A stretch of 34,703 nt of DNA from Planctomycetota bacterium (GTDB taxonomy: Bacteria; Planctomycetota; Phycisphaerae; UBA1845; CAIVHJ01). Below the pieces are notes generated by a model. It made no database searches. It saw only the letters and a program-made list of their open reading frames with translations, and had not been told where the DNA came from. The position numbers were made by a program, and so were the translations under genes. Of this stretch, positions 30,751 through 34,703 are shown piece after piece. The stretch spans positions 1 to 34,703 of the forward strand of contig JACZTW010000003.1 of assembly GCA_022573485.1 (NCBI GenBank), given 5' to 3'. Each line of letters opens with the position of its first letter. The stretch's first letter is position 1.

Positions 30751-32163
30751 ATGGCAGGCAGACCCCCGGCAGCGAGTCCGACTGGTCTTCTCGTGGGCAT
30801 GTGTGTATCGGTCGGCATCGCCTTGATCGCACTCGTGCTCTTGGTCGTATTGTGGACCAACCAGGAAGAGCTCAAGGCCGCCGCAGACAAGGCAAACAGT
30901 GATGCGCAGCGCCTCATGACGCCCGGCGAGAGACAGGGCGCCTGGGCCGATTGGTTCAATCAGGCGACCGGAGGGAAATCTGTCGCCAAGCTCATGCACG
31001 ACGAAATGGCTGATCTGGGCGAGATCATCTCAGCCGAGTCGGCCACGCCCGCTCCGGGTTTGGCGGCCCGCCTCCACGACAACCAATTGAACGGGTTGTG
31101 GAACATGATGGAGGACGACGAAATCCTGGATGATCCTTCCGCCGTGGTTGAAAGACCGCTCGTCGACGCGCTGACCACGATGTACGACCTGTACAAAGCG
31201 GAACATGAAGCACATCAGCGGGCCAATGAGACGGCCGCCGACCGCCAAGAGCAAATCGACATGCTCATCGAGACGAACGAGAACCTGGGTAAGGAATTCG
31301 AGCAGGAGGTGGGTACGCTCCGGGCCCGGCTTGATGTCATCGATGAGGAATGGAAGAGCTATCGGCAGCAAAAGGAAGATCAATTCGCCGCATTTGAAAA
31401 GTCAACCCAGGATCGCGCGGATGCCAGCTTCGCTGCGGAGCAGGAACTACGCGGCCAAATCACTGGACTCTCTCAGGAGCTGAGCAAGAAGGCGGACCGC
31501 GCCCGGGAACTGCAACACAAACTCCGCGAGTTTCAAATCCTGCCGCAGAGCTTGATGGCCGCACGCCAGACGGACGGCAAGGTGCTGATGGCCAAGCCCG
31601 GTGAAGACACCGTGTTCATCAACCTGGGCGCCCGTGATCGCCTGGTGCTCGGCATTCGATTCGCGGTCTACCCGCCCGACACGGGCATTCCCAGCTCCGG
31701 CCAGGCGAAGGCCACCATCGAGGTGATCGATATCGACGAAAACGTCTCGACATGCCGTATTTTGCGGGACAATGCACTGTTCCCCATCCTCGAAGGCGAC
31801 CTCATAGCCAATCCGGTCTACGACCGAGGACGCAGCTTGACGTTTTATGTGCTCGGCAAGTTTGATTTTGACTACGACGGCCGGGACGATCCTAACGGGA
31901 AAGCGACGCTCCAAGCGCTCATCAAAGAAAACGGTGGCCTCATCGCCGACGAACTCAGCGCCCGGATTGACTTCGTGATCGCCGGAGCGCGCCCCGCAGT
32001 GCTGCGCCTTTCCAGTAACCCCAGTCCGGAGAACCAGGCCGTCCACGACGATCAGAGTCGCAAGAAGGACACCTACACCGCAGCCATCAACGACGCCCAG
32101 GCACTGTCGATCCCGATTTTCACGCAGGAAACCTTTCTGCAATTCATGGGCCGAGTGCGTTGA
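30751..32163 (+). CDS. Membrane-anchored coiled-coil protein with C-terminal BRCT-like domain
   Basis: 470 residues, not a named family to me. One membrane helix at about 13-35 (LLVGMCVSVGIALIALVLL) anchors it. Residues about 140-262 are a long charged coiled coil. Residues 275-357 look like a small beta-barrel (GKVLMAKPGEDTVFINLGA through EGDLIANPVYD), resembling SH3-like domains in flagellar or envelope proteins. Residues 362-468 resemble BRCT: SLTFYVLGKFDFD, ALIKENGGLIADELSARIDF, VIAGAR, a variable linker, and AQALSIPIFTQETFLQFMG. BRCT domains normally act in cytoplasmic DNA-repair proteins, so a version tethered to the membrane is odd. GGGAGG eight bases before ATG 30751 fixes the start. 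It is followed 27 bp later by the inositol-phosphatase-like gene. Confidence 0.7.
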   Translation: MAGRPPAASPTGLLVGMCVSVGIALIALVLLVVLWTNQEELKAAADKANSDAQRLMTPGERQGAWADWFNQATGGKSVAKLMHDEMADLGEIISAESATPAPGLAARLHDNQLNGLWNMMEDDEILDDPSAVVERPLVDALTTMYDLYKAEHEAHQRANETAADRQEQIDMLIETNENLGKEFEQEVGTLRARLDVIDEEWKSYRQQKEDQFAAFEKSTQDRADASFAAEQELRGQITGLSQELSKKADRARELQHKLREFQILPQSLMAARQTDGKVLMAKPGEDTVFINLGARDRLVLGIRFAVYPPDTGIPSSGQAKATIEVIDIDENVSTCRILRDNALFPILEGDLIANPVYDRGRSLTFYVLGKFDFDYDGRDDPNGKATLQALIKENGGLIADELSARIDFVIAGARPAVLRLSSNPSPENQAVHDDQSRKKDTYTAAINDAQALSIPIFTQETFLQFMGRVR

Positions 32164-32190
32164 GTCTTCACCGCGCTCCGCGGACGCAGT

Positions 32191-33003
32191 ATGGCGCCTG
32201 TTGACCTGCAACACATCCTGACCCGCGCGAAGGCGTGGGCACGCGAAGCAGGGGAGTTGGCCCGCACTCGCCAGGGCTCAGACTTCGCCGCCTCCACAAA
32301 GAGCGATCAATCCCTCGTCACCGAAGTCGATATTCAAATGCAGCAGTTGATTGTCGATCACGCAGCGCGCGAATTCCCGGAGCATGGAATACTGGCCGAG
32401 GAAAGCGCCTCGATTGCTTCGGAAGCAACCGGGCGCGGCAGCGCGGAATACTATTGGGTGATCGATCCGTTGGACGGCACCCGGAATTACGTACACGGGT
32501 TGCCGTTTTATTGTGTCTCCATTGCCCTGATGGATCGCGGTGTGCCGGTCGTCGGCGTAATCCACGATCCCAACTGTGACCGCACCTACACTGCGATCAA
32601 AGGGCGGGGCGCATTCGCCGGTGAGCGGCGGATGCACGTCTCAGCCGCCGACTGGTCGGACGGCCCACTCCTGGGCATCCCCACACCGAGGCGAACGCCT
32701 CTGCCGGCTGCGATTTATCAGGATTGGGCTTCGCGGGGTGTCCTGCGCCACATTGGTTCAACTTGCTTGAATCTGGCCCTGACCGCCTGCGGGGCGCTGG
32801 ATGCCTGTTTCGCTCAGGAAATTAAGCTCTGGGACGTCGCGGCGGGGGCGATATTGGTCACCGAGGCGGGCGGGTGCGTGACGTCGCCGACTGGGCAGAC
32901 CATTTTTCCCGTCGACCCCGAACGGTATGAAGGCGAGAACATCGCATTTCTGGCCGGCGGCCAGCCGCTGCACGATGAGTTGATGGAATCCCTGCGGAGC
33001 TGA
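32191..33003 (+). CDS. Inositol monophosphatase family protein
   Basis: 270 residues. The metal-binding signatures are all present: SLVTEVDIQMQ, ILAEES (first metal Glu), WVIDPLDGTRNYVHGLPFY (the DPxDGT motif) and EIKLWDVAAGAILVTEAGG (the C-terminal WDxAAG motif). Such Mg2+-dependent enzymes act on inositol phosphates, on the sulphate-assimilation by-product PAP (CysQ) or, as SuhB, on rRNA transcription. Motifs alone do not decide which. No signal peptide. It follows the BRCT-like gene closely and converges on yajC with about 50 bp between them. Confidence 0.92.
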   Translation: MAPVDLQHILTRAKAWAREAGELARTRQGSDFAASTKSDQSLVTEVDIQMQQLIVDHAAREFPEHGILAEESASIASEATGRGSAEYYWVIDPLDGTRNYVHGLPFYCVSIALMDRGVPVVGVIHDPNCDRTYTAIKGRGAFAGERRMHVSAADWSDGPLLGIPTPRRTPLPAAIYQDWASRGVLRHIGSTCLNLALTACGALDACFAQEIKLWDVAAGAILVTEAGGCVTSPTGQTIFPVDPERYEGENIAFLAGGQPLHDELMESLRS

Positions 33004-33055
33004 CTTTGTCCGTTCTTGATCGCGGACCATCCGCCAAGCTCAGTCGGCCCACTGT

Positions 33056-33439
33056 CTAACGTGAAGTTTCTTCCGTATCGCCGGTGATCACGCGCTGAAT
33101 AGACTGACGAACGAACGTCATCTTTGTGTTGTTGGTTTCGTCGACGCGCACCACGATCTCGTCTTCTTTCGTGGTGACCACGGTTCCGACAATGCCCCCG
33201 ATCGTCACGACGCGGTCGTTCTTCTTCAATCCCTGGATCATTTTGGCGAGCTCTTTCTTCTTCCTGCCCTGGCCTCTGAACAGAAAAATGTAAAACACGA
33301 CCATGGCCAGCATCAAGCCAAAGAAAATGTTCGGGAAGCCACCGGCTGACTTGCCTGTGCCGCCTGGCTGAGTAGGAGGGCCGGTGGGAACAGGGGTTTG
33401 GGCCACGAGTTCGATCATCGATTGATTCATGTTTTCCAC
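33056..33439 (-). CDS. yajC: Preprotein translocase subunit YajC
   Basis: 127 residues. A single membrane helix (about 35-54, NIFFGLMLAMVVFYIFLF) is followed by the family core: GRKKKELAKMIQGLKKNDRV, VTIGGIVGTVV and DEIVVRVDETNNTKMTFVRQ with SIQRVI. YajC accompanies SecDF in the Sec translocon. The N-terminal 35 residues are Pro/Gly-rich. ATG 33439 is 28 bp after the tgt stop; tgt-yajC is a classic operon. SecD and SecF, which usually follow, are absent: the next gene converges from the other strand. Confidence 0.93.
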   Translation of the reverse strand: MENMNQSMIELVAQTPVPTGPPTQPGGTGKSAGGFPNIFFGLMLAMVVFYIFLFRGQGRKKKELAKMIQGLKKNDRVVTIGGIVGTVVTTKEDEIVVRVDETNNTKMTFVRQSIQRVITGDTEETSR

Positions 33440-33467
33440 GTCAAAATCCTATCCATGAGAGTCGCGC

Positions 33468-34604
33468 TCAAGTGGCGACGGGGTATTCTGAATAAATGGC
33501 CTGTAGATTGTCCTGTTCGATCAATTCCCGAATCCTAACCATCAACCGCTGGTAGAATCGGATGTTGTGGATCGAGGCCAGAATCGGTCCCAGCATTTCG
33601 TCCACCACAAACAAGTGCCTAATATAACCTCTGCTGAAGTGCGTGCAAGCATGGCAATCGCAGCCGTCCTCGATCGGCTGATCCGCGGTCTTGTGCTGCT
33701 CATTACGGAGCTTTACAGGCCCGTTGGCAGTGAAGGCTTGGGCGTTCCTCCCGTTGCGGGTGGGCAGCACGCAGTCGAACATGTCCACGCCGCGGCGGAC
33801 CGCCTCTACGATGTCCCTCGGCATGCCCACGCCCATGAGGTAGCGCGGGCGATCCTCGGGCAGCTCGTCCGGCAGGTAGTCCAACACTTCCATCATTTGC
33901 TCGTGCGACTCGCCCACGGACAGCCCGCCGATCGCATAGCCCGGGAAATCCAGTTCGCACAGCTCCGCCGCACAGCGCATCCTCAGGTCCTCATACACCC
34001 CGCCCTGCACGATCCCAAAGAGCGCCTGATCTTCCCGCGTGTGAGCCTGGCGGCAGGCCTGCGCCCAGCGCAGCGTTCGCGAGACTGCCTCTTCGACTTG
34101 GCTTCGCTCGCACGGGTAGGGCGGGCATTGATCGAAAGCCATGATGATGTCCGCGCCCAGCTTGTTTTGCACGTCGATGGCGGATTGCGGATCGAGCTTC
34201 AACTTCGCGCCGTCGATGTGCGATCGAAACGTCACGCCCTCGTCGCTGATCTTGGCCAGCGATGCCAGCGAGAAGATTTGGAATCCGCCGCTGTCGGTCA
34301 GGATCGGCTTGTCCCAGCCCATGAAGCCGTGCAGTCCGCCGAACTCCGCGACGACCTCGGGCCCGGGCCTCAGCAACATGTGGTACGTGTTCGCCAGGAT
34401 GATTTCGGTTCCAGTGGCGACGATTTGGGAAGGCGTCAGGCCTTTGACCGAGGCCTTGGTGCCGACGGGTATAAACGCAGGAGTCTCCACCACGCCGTGC
34501 GGCGTGTGAAGCCGCCCGCGGCGGGCCTTGCTGCCGGAATCGCTGGCCGTTAGTTCAAAGGAAAACACCGCACAATCTTTACAGCTCCGCTGCGCGCGAG
34601 CCAC
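33468..34604 (-). CDS. tgt: Queuine tRNA-ribosyltransferase
   Basis: 378 residues. It exchanges guanine-34 of tRNAs with GUN anticodons for preQ1 on the way to queuosine. The TIM-barrel signatures are present: TPAFIPVGTKASVKGLTP, ILANTYHMLLRPG, PILTDSGGFQIFSLA (Asp acid/base), GADIIMAFDQCPPYP, FGIVQGG, YAIGGLSVGE and the nucleophile segment MFDCVLPTRNGRNAQAF. The zinc site is formed by CDCHAC and a later His (YIRHLF). I used GTG 34604; no ribosome site is clear and GTG 34568 (VFSFEL) is an alternative. It leads the tgt-yajC pair. The 99 bases beyond the start, to the window edge, contain its promoter but no further gene that I can support. Confidence 0.96.
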   Translation of the reverse strand: MARAQRSCKDCAVFSFELTASDSGSKARRGRLHTPHGVVETPAFIPVGTKASVKGLTPSQIVATGTEIILANTYHMLLRPGPEVVAEFGGLHGFMGWDKPILTDSGGFQIFSLASLAKISDEGVTFRSHIDGAKLKLDPQSAIDVQNKLGADIIMAFDQCPPYPCERSQVEEAVSRTLRWAQACRQAHTREDQALFGIVQGGVYEDLRMRCAAELCELDFPGYAIGGLSVGESHEQMMEVLDYLPDELPEDRPRYLMGVGMPRDIVEAVRRGVDMFDCVLPTRNGRNAQAFTANGPVKLRNEQHKTADQPIEDGCDCHACTHFSRGYIRHLFVVDEMLGPILASIHNIRFYQRLMVRIRELIEQDNLQAIYSEYPVAT

Positions 34605-34703
34605 GGGGATCGGGCAGTCGTGTCGGAGTTTATCTAGATTCCAACAACTTCAAAATATCCACAAAGAAGCCACCATGTCTGCCCCCTGCCCAGGACGAGT
34701 AAT

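Noticed and set aside
33567..34553. Plus-strand open frame of 328 codons
   Set aside because: It lies antisense to tgt and has no recognisable domain or ribosome site.

Overview
The window looks like a planctomycete chromosome, probably close to Phycisphaerae. The evidence is two secreted proteins with paired EF-hand-like modules ending in LLGxWG (the dockerin-like type common in that phylum), a 1,750-residue secreted protein mixing Cys/Asp-rich repeats with FG-GAP repeats, and a 390-residue prepilin-like protein with an H-G-G..V..DG C-terminal pattern. No marker gene fixes the lineage, so this is inference from protein style.

Bases 1-5970 are an accessory region built around a tRNA-Leu(CAA) gene. 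A 42-bp exact copy of the 5' half of that tRNA lies 2.03 kb upstream. Between the two copies is one gene, encoding a secreted alpha/beta-hydrolase with an ILEI/FAM3-like ('GG') domain at its N-terminus. Just beyond the intact tRNA is the last ~42 codons of a tyrosine recombinase, cut by an IS630-family element that is directly abutted by an intact IS5-family element. Then come a 98-codon unknown gene and a decayed open frame that runs antisense through a 33-bp tRNA-Lys-like fragment. I read this as the remains of one or more tRNA-targeted integrative elements.

Bases 5972-11224 hold one giant secreted protein on the minus strand: signal peptide, Cys-rich CT-D-C repeats including eight near-identical 156-bp units, an internal dockerin-like pair, and C-terminal FG-GAP repeats.

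The remainder is mostly housekeeping and envelope genes. They are purD (minus); lptF-lptG (plus; LPS export permeases); frr (minus); a pseudopilin gene with a clear intrinsic terminator (minus); a PQQ-type beta-propeller gene followed closely by purH (plus); a PduO-type cobalamin adenosyltransferase overlapping an O-antigen-ligase/TPR protein (plus); a GT4-like glycosyltransferase downstream of polA (minus); a STAS-domain protein; a small secreted dockerin-like protein; a membrane-anchored coiled-coil protein ending in a BRCT-like domain; an inositol-monophosphatase-family gene; and tgt-yajC (minus). LptF/LptG, the ligase-like protein and the glycosyltransferase together indicate outer-membrane glycan assembly. 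PurD and PurH are two separated steps of de novo purine synthesis.

The most unusual items are the tRNA-bounded islet with its ILEI-hydrolase fusion, the modular giant protein, and the membrane-anchored BRCT-like protein. All family calls come from reading motifs by eye; no database search was run.
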